From the NCBI GenBank assembly GCA_030643245.1, contig DAOWME010000120.1, forward strand, positions 1-9,057: a DNA stretch of 9,057 nt. Direction: 5' to 3'. This stretch comes from Deltaproteobacteria bacterium. Lineage in GTDB: Bacteria; Desulfobacterota; UBA8473. This document shows, piece by piece, positions 1-5,511 of this stretch. Each line of letters starts with the position of its first letter. Position 1 is the stretch's first letter. Under the pieces are notes generated by a model. It did no database searches. It was not told the origin of the DNA and was given only the letters and a program-made list of their open reading frames with translations. Position numbers and translations under genes: made by a program.

Positions 1-13
1 ATACCCCATATAC

Positions 14-375
14 CTATCCATCCCCTTCCTCAATTTCTTTGATCTTATCGGTGTATTCTTCCAAAAACTCCTTCATATGTCTGATACACATATCTTTTGA
101 GCTGCCAGCCTCGCAGTATTCGTTGAAGTATTGCAGCCAATCAGGTCCGACTCGCGGGCAACTTCCAGACCTTCTTCAGTCAGCTCCACATATTCGTATT
201 TCTCATGTTCGATAAGGTTTTTCTTGTTTAGGGTCTTGAGCATCGAGGTCACACTGGGCATCTTAACATTCATGCCCCTGGCTATATCCCTCACTCTTAC
301 CACCTTTACATTCTTTCCAAGATTGTAAATCAATTCCATATAATCTTCCATGGTAGGGGTTAATGCTTGTTTCAT
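14..375 (-). pseudogene. DtxR/MntR-family metal-dependent repressor, broken by internal deletion
   Basis: The N-terminal half (ATG at 373-375) is a clear DtxR-family winged helix: MEDYMELIY, the helix-turn-helix around VRDIARGMNVKMPSVTSMLKTL, and the wing ending in LTEEGLEVARE. D11 and E14 match two metal ligands of MntR. After VARE the open frame gives unrelated residues and stops at 73-75. In another minus frame (stop TAG at 14-16) the family's C-terminus reads CPRVGPDWLQYFNEYCEAG and on to EEGDG. The two frames meet at 151-160, ten bases that encode both VARE and CPR(V). About 55-60 residues, including the expected H/E..E/H ligands of the dimerisation domain, are missing, and the join is out of frame. 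Full-length relatives have about 140-150 residues. A strong promoter and an operator-like box remain upstream. An assembly error at the microhomology is an alternative explanation. Confidence 0.85.
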
Positions 376-442
376 GTCTATGTTTTCACCCTTTTTGCCT
401 AAAGAATATATAGAGATGTATTCTACTGTTAGAAAATTCGCT

Positions 443-486
443 TATAGTTAATCTAACCTAATATACGAAAGGAAGATAATTGTCAA
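443..486 (-). promoter_or_regulatory. Promoter of the dtxR-like gene with overlapping DtxR/IdeR-type box
   Basis: On the minus strand a perfect -35 TTGACA (481-486) is followed after 15 nt by TATATT (460-465); TATTAG at 17 nt is an alternative -10. The 19-mer TTAGGTTAGATTAACTATA (443-461) overlaps the -10 and the start-site region. It matches the known DtxR/IdeR consensus TTAGGTTAGSCTAACCTAA at about 14 of 19 positions, including the whole left half-site. The placement is typical of autorepression by a metal-loaded regulator. The ribosome binding site further down, AAGGG about 13 nt before the ATG, is weak. Confidence 0.7.
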
Positions 487-529
487 GTTTTTTTATCCCT
501 GACGATTTTTTATAACTTTTAAATAACAC

Positions 530-548
530 CCATGACCTGCAGTCATGG
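530..548. repeat. Short inverted repeat (7-bp arms)
   Basis: CCATGAC (530-536) and GTCATGG (542-548) form a perfect 7-bp stem around CTGCA. No T-tract follows on either strand, so it is not a standard terminator. It could be a protein-binding palindrome or a remnant of a repeat. Its first ten bases, with CAC before them, recur at about 961-970. Confidence 0.4.
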
Positions 549-628
549 CGCTGATTCAGATAAATAGGGAGTTGTTTTCTTGCAATTTCTAGGAGTTACC
601 CTGTGGCGTGTCTCTGTTTTCACTGTTA

Positions 629-658
629 AGGAACGAGGACGATTTCTTCCCCGTTCCT
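629..658. repeat. Inverted repeat with 11-bp imperfect arms
   Basis: AGGAACGAGGA (629-639) pairs with TCCCCGTTCCT (648-658), 10 of 11 pairs, around an 8-nt loop. It could fold as a hairpin in RNA from either strand, but there is no U-tract on either side. Its function is unknown. Confidence 0.4.
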
Positions 659-711
659 AATTGACTTTAACCTGTTCAGTAGGCATCTTCATAACTCGAC
701 TTTGGCCATTT

Positions 712-725
712 TTGATCAAGATCAA
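712..725. promoter_or_regulatory. Perfect FNR/CRP-type palindrome
   Basis: TTGATCAAGATCAA fits the FNR consensus TTGAT-N4-ATCAA at all ten defined positions. It lies just inside the left terminal repeat of the MITE-like element, more than 330 bp from the start of either flanking gene, so its target is unclear. It may drive an unannotated small RNA or be a passenger of the element. A match this good can still arise by chance. Confidence 0.45.
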
Positions 726-862
726 TGTTAGTTCTTTTAAAATAAGGCTTTTAAAACAATAGGTTAGAAATAGACAAAGACCGTCCGATTGACCTGATAT
801 GATATCATTCAATGTGAAAAAGCTTTGGTATCCTGTTATCTATGTAATATCGCAAAGATGAC

Positions 863-941
863 CGTCATTCTCGCGGAAGCGGGAATCCGGAAGCGCCTAA
901 GTAGCCAGAAATACTGGATTCCCACCTTCGTTGGAATGACG
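863..941. repeat. Small dispersed inverted-repeat element (GTCATTC...GGGAATCC type)
   Basis: The 26-bp left arm (863-888, CGTCATTC...GGGAATCC) and the reverse complement of the right arm (916-941) share 20 of 26 bases, with both outer 8-mers perfectly conserved. This is the style of palindromic repeat found in many copies in Desulfobacterota and related genomes; the ATTCCC/GGGAAT core also recalls the Neisseria dRS3 repeat. A further inverted pair AATATCG/CGATATT (846-852 and 953-959) lies outside, so the unit may span 846-959. It sits inside the larger MITE-like element. Other genomic copies cannot be seen from this window. Confidence 0.65.
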
Positions 942-1064
942 AGCGCCTGATACGATATTTCACCCATGACATGACATTATTTGATTCTCTATGATGAGAC
1001 TAAATTAGAAAATGACCAAAGTCGAGATAATATACTATATTAATAGCTGGAAAGAGGCGGCAAA

Positions 1065-1391
1065 ATGAAAACCACAAAGATTGCTACAGCTAGGGCCTTA
1101 CTGAACCCCGAGGTCAAGAAACAAGCTGAAGCTATACTTAAAGAATTAGGGCTGTCAGTTTCAAAATCATTCGAATTGTTTTGTCGAAAGATTATTGCCC
1201 AGCATGGATTGCCGTTTGAACTTCATGTTCCAAACGAAAAGACTATGAAATTGAGAACTCCGGGCAGGGTAGGGGTAGAGATTGGTTACTTCCTCGAAAC
1301 AGGTTCGACTATTCAACCATTTAACGATGTCCGCCTGTCATGGTTCCGGCCTTATGATGGTAATGGCAATCAGGCCATAGACGCCGGTTAA
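1065..1391 (+). CDS. RelB/DinJ-family antitoxin, orphan, with altered C-terminus
   Basis: Residues 1 to about 60 resemble RelB/DinJ antitoxins: a short basic N-terminal strand, then LNPEVKKQAEAILKELGLS, an SVSKSFELFCRKII helix, and the family-typical GLPFELHVPNEKTM. Such proteins form a ribbon-helix-helix dimer that represses their own operon and neutralises a RelE/YafQ-type toxin. The start is supported by GAGG seven bases before the ATG. After KTMK the similarity stops. In the +2 frame a reading through IENSGQGRGRDW ends at TAA 1322-1324, 13 bp short of the convergent gene's stop, whereas the open frame runs 54 bp into that gene. I therefore suspect a frameshift near 1250-1260. No toxin gene follows, so this is an orphan or remnant. 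The RHH family assignment is solid; functionality is doubtful. Confidence 0.6.
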   Translation: MKTTKIATARALLNPEVKKQAEAILKELGLSVSKSFELFCRKIIAQHGLPFELHVPNEKTMKLRTPGRVGVEIGYFLETGSTIQPFNDVRLSWFRPYDGNGNQAIDAG

Positions 1392-2582
1392 CCCCACGAA
1401 GACAAGGTCCGGCAACTCCCTCTTTAAGCTAATTTTTCGTGCATACATTACCGAAATGGCTATGATTAAAGAGATGCCGATACCTGCAATTCCCATCCTG
1501 CCGCTCCAAAACGGGGAAAATTGAAGGTACCCGCTGGTACTGTCTGCCATCTTGATGGAAAAGGGGAAAAGGGTCTCAAAAACCTTGTCTGCTGTTGTCT
1601 TTTTGCCGCAAAACATATCCCACTCATACCGTGCGATGGGCCTGTAATCAGAGTTCATGGCAACGGCCCTGATGGTCAGGCTGTCAGAATATACTGCCGT
1701 CCGGTAGAGAGGATTGATCAGAAGCTTTAAGTCCATGGTGTCCGGATTGTAGTTTAAAAGCGGCAGTTTGATAAGCCGATAATTGTTGTAGGTGATGAGG
1801 TAAGGTTCGTCATTTTCTGTGAGCAGCGTGCCGTAGATCTCTTTTTTCCTGTTCTCCGTCACCTTGATGTTTCTAATCCCAAGGTTAGCGGGTATCGGAG
1901 TTTTGACCACGACCGGTTGACCCTTGGCCCGCTTTATGTGATAGACGTTTCCATTGGCGTCGACGATGAAAAAGCCTTCATCGAAAGATTTCAGGATCGA
2001 TACCCGGCCGGCCGTAAGTCGTGCCGGAAATGTGAATCCCGCTTCCCTCATAGCGTTGGTAAACTGCCTGGTCAGCCCTTCGTCAACAGTGTTGGTATCC
2101 ACATTAATAAATTCCATCCTGTCTGTCATGCGGAATGCATCCTCCGGGAAACGAAGCCTTGTCACGCCCGGCTGAGATTCAAGGAGCGGGAAGACCTGAA
2201 TCCTGGGGCTGCGGTCAGCGATCATACGCGGTTTTAGCTCAAAGACCTGACGGTTCTTTTTGATGGTCTCCTTGTCAAAGGTATGTCCATCGATAATTAA
2301 AGGCAGCTTACCCCAGAGATCCATATTTTTATAATAGATAAAGGGGATCAGGGTCTCAAAGGTCATACGGTCGTAATCATTTCCATCTTCGTCCTGGGTT
2401 ACGAATCGATGTCCTTCGCCTACCATCTCCCTGAATACGAACTTTTTTATCACCGGGCTGAAAAAGAGTTGCGTTTTTCCCATCTTTTTGTCGAATATTA
2501 TGTGAAATAGCCGGGGCAGATATATACTCATAATCATAACTGCCAGTATAATCAATGCGTATCTCGATAGCCTCGGAAGCAT
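1338..2582 (-). CDS. Membrane-anchored DUF4857-like protein of an ABC transporter locus
   Basis: This 414-residue protein has one N-terminal membrane helix (about 8-26), a large extracytoplasmic region (about 27-350) rich in beta-type segments, and two C-terminal helices (about 357-379 and 391-411). Its pattern and its place after an ABC ATPase and a small permease resemble the DUF4857 family; this is from memory of the family, not a search. The substrate is unknown. The ATG shares a base with the stop of the upstream permease (TAATG), implying translational coupling and subunits made in fixed ratio. It is probably the last gene of the feo-linked operon. Its 3' end converges on the antitoxin gene and no clear terminator is visible. 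It might be the second transmembrane subunit or a periplasmic sensor or adaptor domain of the transporter. Confidence 0.65.
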   Translation of the reverse strand: MLPRLSRYALIILAVMIMSIYLPRLFHIIFDKKMGKTQLFFSPVIKKFVFREMVGEGHRFVTQDEDGNDYDRMTFETLIPFIYYKNMDLWGKLPLIIDGHTFDKETIKKNRQVFELKPRMIADRSPRIQVFPLLESQPGVTRLRFPEDAFRMTDRMEFINVDTNTVDEGLTRQFTNAMREAGFTFPARLTAGRVSILKSFDEGFFIVDANGNVYHIKRAKGQPVVVKTPIPANLGIRNIKVTENRKKEIYGTLLTENDEPYLITYNNYRLIKLPLLNYNPDTMDLKLLINPLYRTAVYSDSLTIRAVAMNSDYRPIARYEWDMFCGKKTTADKVFETLFPFSIKMADSTSGYLQFSPFWSGRMGIAGIGISLIIAISVMYARKISLKRELPDLVFVGLTGVYGLIAITIIRPEP

Positions 2583-3250
2583 TATGAACTCCTGTTGCGA
2601 TAGCGGTAAGCCGGGAGGATGGCAGAGGGAAAGAACAACAGGGATATCAGCGCAAGCTTACAGAGGGCTCTGTTGTAACTCTCATAGTCGCTGCCTTGAC
2701 AGAATAACCACACGAAACCACCCGTTATGGCAATATAAACGAGTTTTCTAGGTAGTTGCGGCTCCAGGGCGATTAGCGCTGTCCCTACATAAGCCGTAAG
2801 CCCGGCGAACAGCCAGGGGGAGGCGGTTAAAAGAGCACTTTTTGCCGCTTCAGAGGGAAAGAAATTACCAATGATGGTATAGAGCAAAAACGCATCAAGG
2901 ATGCAGATAACGGATACGGCAAAAAGGCCGATGAAGACTGCCCAAAGCGCCAGGGCATTTGGCCTTACCGGCAGGTGAAACGAAAGCCTGAAACGGTGTC
3001 CGAGCATCTCGGGAATAAACTGGGCAGCGCCTATAATCATACCTGTTATGATTAAAAGGTATTTTATATGCGAATAGTGAAGCGTGCCGATCTCGAATGC
3101 TTGATACCAGATCATTTCATCGTGTTCGATTGCGAACAGATGTCTCAGTCTTATGAAAAGATAAACAAATAGAGCGACATTTAATAAAAAAGCAATTACC
3201 CAGTAAAGGCGGACCTTTAACCACTCTTTGTAAAGGATTGATAAGAACAT
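2582..3250 (-). CDS. ABC-2-like transporter membrane subunit
   Basis: This 222-residue, strongly hydrophobic protein has about six predicted membrane helices (roughly 16-35, 64-83, 98-125, 145-160, 171-186 and 197-214). It begins MFLSILYKEWLKVRLYW, a short amphipathic lead-in common in ABC-2 type permeases. GAGG lies eight bases before the ATG and overlaps the end of the ATPase gene. It sits 10 bp after the ATPase and overlaps the DUF4857-like gene, so the three products very likely form one complex in the inner membrane. No substrate-specific motif is visible. ABC-2 systems usually export, so an efflux or membrane-remodelling role is more likely than uptake, but this is inference. Confidence 0.75.
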   Translation of the reverse strand: MFLSILYKEWLKVRLYWVIAFLLNVALFVYLFIRLRHLFAIEHDEMIWYQAFEIGTLHYSHIKYLLIITGMIIGAAQFIPEMLGHRFRLSFHLPVRPNALALWAVFIGLFAVSVICILDAFLLYTIIGNFFPSEAAKSALLTASPWLFAGLTAYVGTALIALEPQLPRKLVYIAITGGFVWLFCQGSDYESYNRALCKLALISLLFFPSAILPAYRYRNRSS

Positions 3251-3260
3251 TCCATTAACC

Positions 3261-4148
3261 TCAATATTTTCCTGTAAGTCCTATGAATGAGTCTTCAAGG
3301 GTCATGGGGACTTGATCCAGTGTTGCCATATCAAAGCCTTGTTTTTTTAGGTGGGATTCCACCGTCTCTCTTGATTGGAATGAGTAAACAGAAACAACGC
3401 TCCCCGTGTTGTCAACGTTTCTAATGATGTCATCTTTTTGCGGCATTTCTTTGGAATCTGCTTTTTTAAAACTGAACTGTTTGAAACCGGACATAAACCT
3501 GTCCAGAGATGTCTGCATAATCTCTCCGCCCCGGTCGAGGAATATGACCTCATTCACCAGCTTTTCCAGATCCTGAACTATGTGGGATGTCACAAAAACG
3601 GTCTTTGTCCCGTCTTTGATATACTCCCGCAGATACTCGAGGAAGAGCCGGCGGTAGCCCGCATCGAGGCCCATAGAGTAGTCATCGAGGATCATTAGTT
3701 CAGGTCTCTGTGCGAATATCAGACCCAGGACAACCTGCGACCTCTGCCCGCAGGACATATTCTTGATCAGGTGATGGTGGGGCAGATCAAGTCTGTCAAC
3801 AAGTCCGTAGTACAGGTCTCGGTCCCAGGCCGGGTAGTACGAGGAGTAGAACCTTTCGATCTGGGCGATTGACATAAACTCATAGGCAAGATGTCCCTCA
3901 AAGAGCAGGCCTATTCTGATCCTGGCTGCCGGTGAGAGGTTGTGGGAATCTTCGCCGAGGACCCGGCACCTGCCGGAAACAGGACGGAGAAAACCCATAA
4001 GAATTTTGATAAGGGTGGTCTTCCCCACTCCGTTTTTGCCTAAAAGGCCAAATATTCCCTCCTTTGGCACAGTAAAATTCAGATCCTCGTAAATGACACG
4101 CTTACCATAACGATGGGTCAGATTTTCAACTTCAATGACGTTTTCCAT
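3261..4148 (-). CDS. ABC transporter ATP-binding protein (YtrB/BcrA-like type)
   Basis: This 295-residue nucleotide-binding subunit would power the membrane partners encoded just downstream. Walker A is GKNGVGKT (37-44), the signature is MSCGQ (131-135, usually LSGGQ), Walker B is LMILDD (151-156), the D-loop is GLD (160-162) and the switch histidine is H189 in VTSH. The segment YYPAWD (104-109) is typical of the BcrA/YtrB-like branch of ABC-2 exporters. Two oddities: the usual catalytic Glu after Walker B is Asp156, and Cys133 replaces Gly in the signature. Asp is tolerated in some family members but often slows hydrolysis. A C-terminal extension of about 80 residues follows the core domain. 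The start is supported by AAGGAG nine bases upstream. A 144-bp gap separates it from the DUF4198 gene. Confidence 0.9.
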   Translation of the reverse strand: MENVIEVENLTHRYGKRVIYEDLNFTVPKEGIFGLLGKNGVGKTTLIKILMGFLRPVSGRCRVLGEDSHNLSPAARIRIGLLFEGHLAYEFMSIAQIERFYSSYYPAWDRDLYYGLVDRLDLPHHHLIKNMSCGQRSQVVLGLIFAQRPELMILDDYSMGLDAGYRRLFLEYLREYIKDGTKTVFVTSHIVQDLEKLVNEVIFLDRGGEIMQTSLDRFMSGFKQFSFKKADSKEMPQKDDIIRNVDNTGSVVSVYSFQSRETVESHLKKQGFDMATLDQVPMTLEDSFIGLTGKY

Positions 4149-4244
4149 GGGCGCTCTCTCCTTACATCACAACTCCTACTTCCCAATAAAAAACTAAAGC
4201 AAGCCTTTAACAGGACCACAAGTTTCTTCATTGGAAATGCCCCC

Positions 4245-4264
4245 GTGTGCCGTTATTGGCACAC
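4245..4264. repeat. Small hairpin between the DUF4198 gene and the ABC ATPase gene
   Basis: GTGTGCC (4245-4251) and GGCACAC (4258-4264) form a perfect 7-bp stem with a 6-nt loop in the 144-bp gap. On the coding (minus) strand it is followed by CGGGGGC rather than a U-tract, so it is not a good intrinsic terminator. It could stabilise the 3' end of a processed upstream message and set different levels for the feo and ABC parts of the operon. Confidence 0.4.
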
Positions 4265-4292
4265 AGGTAAGCAGAGGGAGGAAGAGGAGGGG

Positions 4293-5117
4293 CTATTTCA
4301 TATCTACGGCCTTGATCCAGATAACCGCGTCCCTTGAACATTTCTTGCCCTTGTATTTGTAGTCAGGATCGAGGTCAAGGGCGGCAAAACCCCACCAGCC
4401 GGCCTTGGGGATGCCAAAGGTGAAAACCCCGTTCACGTCTGCAAAAATGGTCTGGAGCACGAAAGCGTCTTGAGGTGCTTCAACATTTGCCTCTTCGGCG
4501 AAGGCGTTTTTATCAAGTAATGGTCTGTGATTCATATACTCGATTTCTATTTCAGCTCCGGAGACAGGCTTGCCGTTGAGCAAAACCTGACCCCTGAATA
4601 CGTTTCCGGTCCAACGGTCATAAGGTTTGTCAAGGGGCACTATCTCAGTGGGAATGCCTACGGGTTCCATCCAGGCGCCGGGCTCCCCGCCCACATTGAT
4701 AATCATTTTCGTGTTCTGTTTAATATAGAAACTATCTGCCGGTTCCCAGTATGGCTCAGGGATCAGACAAAAAATATGGTCTCCGCCCCTGGCTGAGTAT
4801 GTTGTCTCCCATGCCTTGCCTGAGTTGGTCAAGCTCGTCCAGATAATGGGCTTCAGCCTTCCCAAAAGATCAATTTTTTTTGGTTTGGTTTCACCCCTTG
4901 ATCTGACTACGAAAAATTGTTCCGGCTTACCCATATTCATGGTATGCCCGGCCTCAAAGGGGTGGGTAAAGACCAATCTGATGGGAATTTTACCTCCCTT
5001 TACCAGGGCAGCCTCCGGCGTATAGATCATCTGAAAATGAGCAAAAGAGGGAACGCTCAACAATAATGGTAAAACGAACAATCCCATCAAAACAAATACA
5101 AATTTCTTCATTCTCAA
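4293..5117 (-). CDS. Exported DUF4198-family protein, likely periplasmic metal-related
   Basis: This 274-residue protein has a classic signal peptide (basic MRMKKF, hydrophobic core, PSFA) with predicted cleavage before HFQMIYTP. The mature N-terminal domain carries VFTHPFEAGHTMNMGKP, and the C-terminal part (about 185-272) is a transthyretin/Cna-B-like beta domain with VSGAEIEIEY and GVFTFGIPKAGWWGF. The organisation matches DUF4198, a family known from nickel/cobalt uptake loci and other metal contexts. The mature protein would begin with His, and further His and Met residues follow. A TTG at 5115-5117 has AAGGAG five bases upstream; the ATG two codons on (5109-5111) is the alternative start. 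It lies between the feo genes and the ABC module, suggesting periplasmic metal capture or delivery. The metal itself is unknown. Confidence 0.75.
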   Translation of the reverse strand: MRMKKFVFVLMGLFVLPLLLSVPSFAHFQMIYTPEAALVKGGKIPIRLVFTHPFEAGHTMNMGKPEQFFVVRSRGETKPKKIDLLGRLKPIIWTSLTNSGKAWETTYSARGGDHIFCLIPEPYWEPADSFYIKQNTKMIINVGGEPGAWMEPVGIPTEIVPLDKPYDRWTGNVFRGQVLLNGKPVSGAEIEIEYMNHRPLLDKNAFAEEANVEAPQDAFVLQTIFADVNGVFTFGIPKAGWWGFAALDLDPDYKYKGKKCSRDAVIWIKAVDMK

Positions 5118-5166
5118 ATATACTCCTTTCTTATCTTTCTTTTTTTCTTTGTGAGAAGGTTATAGA

Positions 5167-5493
5167 TCACTCAACGATTTCCTTTCCGTCAACTTCCACC
5201 AGATGACCCGGGCCGGCGTCAAATTGCACCTTGTAAGGCCCGGAAGGCCTATCGAAAGTAAATTCGCTGTCTTCATCCATCTTTCCTTTAATAAGTACTT
5301 TATCAGATGAATCCAGCAATCTTATTTCCACACCGGCTGCCGAGGACCCGTCGGAAAAACCGCCCTCGCAGGTGATTGTATCGTCCCCGTTGTCGTAGCA
5401 CGAGCAAAGGGGGGTGTGGGCAAATACTTCCGCTGCCTGGAATAAGCCAAGAGTAAATAATAGTGTTACCAATGCAATGCACCCTTTCCTCAA
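5167..5493 (-). CDS. Small exported Cys/His-containing protein linked to feoB
   Basis: A secreted protein of about 108 residues. The signal peptide ends AAEVFA and predicts a mature N-terminus HTPLCSCYDNGDD, with a CxC pair, a third Cys in TITCEGGFSDGSS, and then a compact acidic beta-type domain (AAGVEIRLLD, DSEFTF, GPYKVQFDAGPGH). The fold pattern resembles the C-terminal domain of the DUF4198 neighbour. The open frame extends to a GTG at 5500-5502, but that GTG lies inside the Shine-Dalgarno sequence AAAGGAGGTGA. The TTG at 5491-5493, eight bases after GGAGG, is the better start. The gene begins about 20 bp after the feoB stop. I do not recognise a named family. A role in periplasmic metal or redox chemistry is inferred from position and the exposed His/Cys residues. 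Confidence 0.7.
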   Translation of the reverse strand: MRKGCIALVTLLFTLGLFQAAEVFAHTPLCSCYDNGDDTITCEGGFSDGSSAAGVEIRLLDSSDKVLIKGKMDEDSEFTFDRPSGPYKVQFDAGPGHLVEVDGKEIVE

Positions 5494-5511
5494 TATATTC
5501 ACCTCCTTTCT

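Larger units (their letters stand above)
691..1030. mobile_element. MITE-like non-autonomous element with terminal inverted repeats and ATAA target duplication
   Basis: The left end CTCGACTTTGGCCATTTT (695-712) and the reverse complement of the right end (1009-1026) agree at 17 of 18 bases. Directly outside both ends lies the same tetranucleotide ATAA (691-694 and 1027-1030), as expected for a 4-bp target-site duplication. The 332-bp interior has no coding capacity for a transposase, so movement would need an enzyme supplied elsewhere. The element carries a FNR-type palindrome next to its left end and a second, shorter repeat (863-941). Its right end lies about 38 bp before the antitoxin start codon and may contribute promoter sequence. 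The parent insertion-sequence family is not recognised. Confidence 0.65.
376..1064. other. Long intergenic region between the broken regulator and the antitoxin gene
   Basis: There is no convincing gene in these ~690 bases. They hold the regulator promoter (443-486), two small inverted repeats (530-548 and 629-658), and a MITE-like element (695-1026) with its target duplications, a FNR-type palindrome (712-725) and a nested repeat (863-941). A 10-bp palindrome ATGATATCAT lies at 799-808. The 10-mer CACCCATGAC occurs twice, at about 527 and 961. The base composition is AT-rich compared with the coding regions. Confidence 0.7.

Noticed and set aside
131..328. Plus-strand open frame opposite the DtxR-like gene
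   Set aside because: It is the reverse of conserved DtxR coding sequence, with no ribosome site and a low-complexity Ser/Phe/Thr-rich product.
629..658. Intrinsic terminator in the intergenic region
   Set aside because: The stem is good, but no U-tract follows on either strand and there is no gene ending nearby.
1001..1036. Defined sigma-70 promoter for the antitoxin gene
   Set aside because: Good -10-like hexamers (GATAAT 1026-1031, TATACT 1031-1036) exist, but no -35 at a proper distance could be identified.
1521..2237. Several plus-strand open frames of 69-106 codons opposite the DUF4857-like gene
   Set aside because: No family resemblance, no ribosome sites, and fully explained by the well-supported minus-strand gene.
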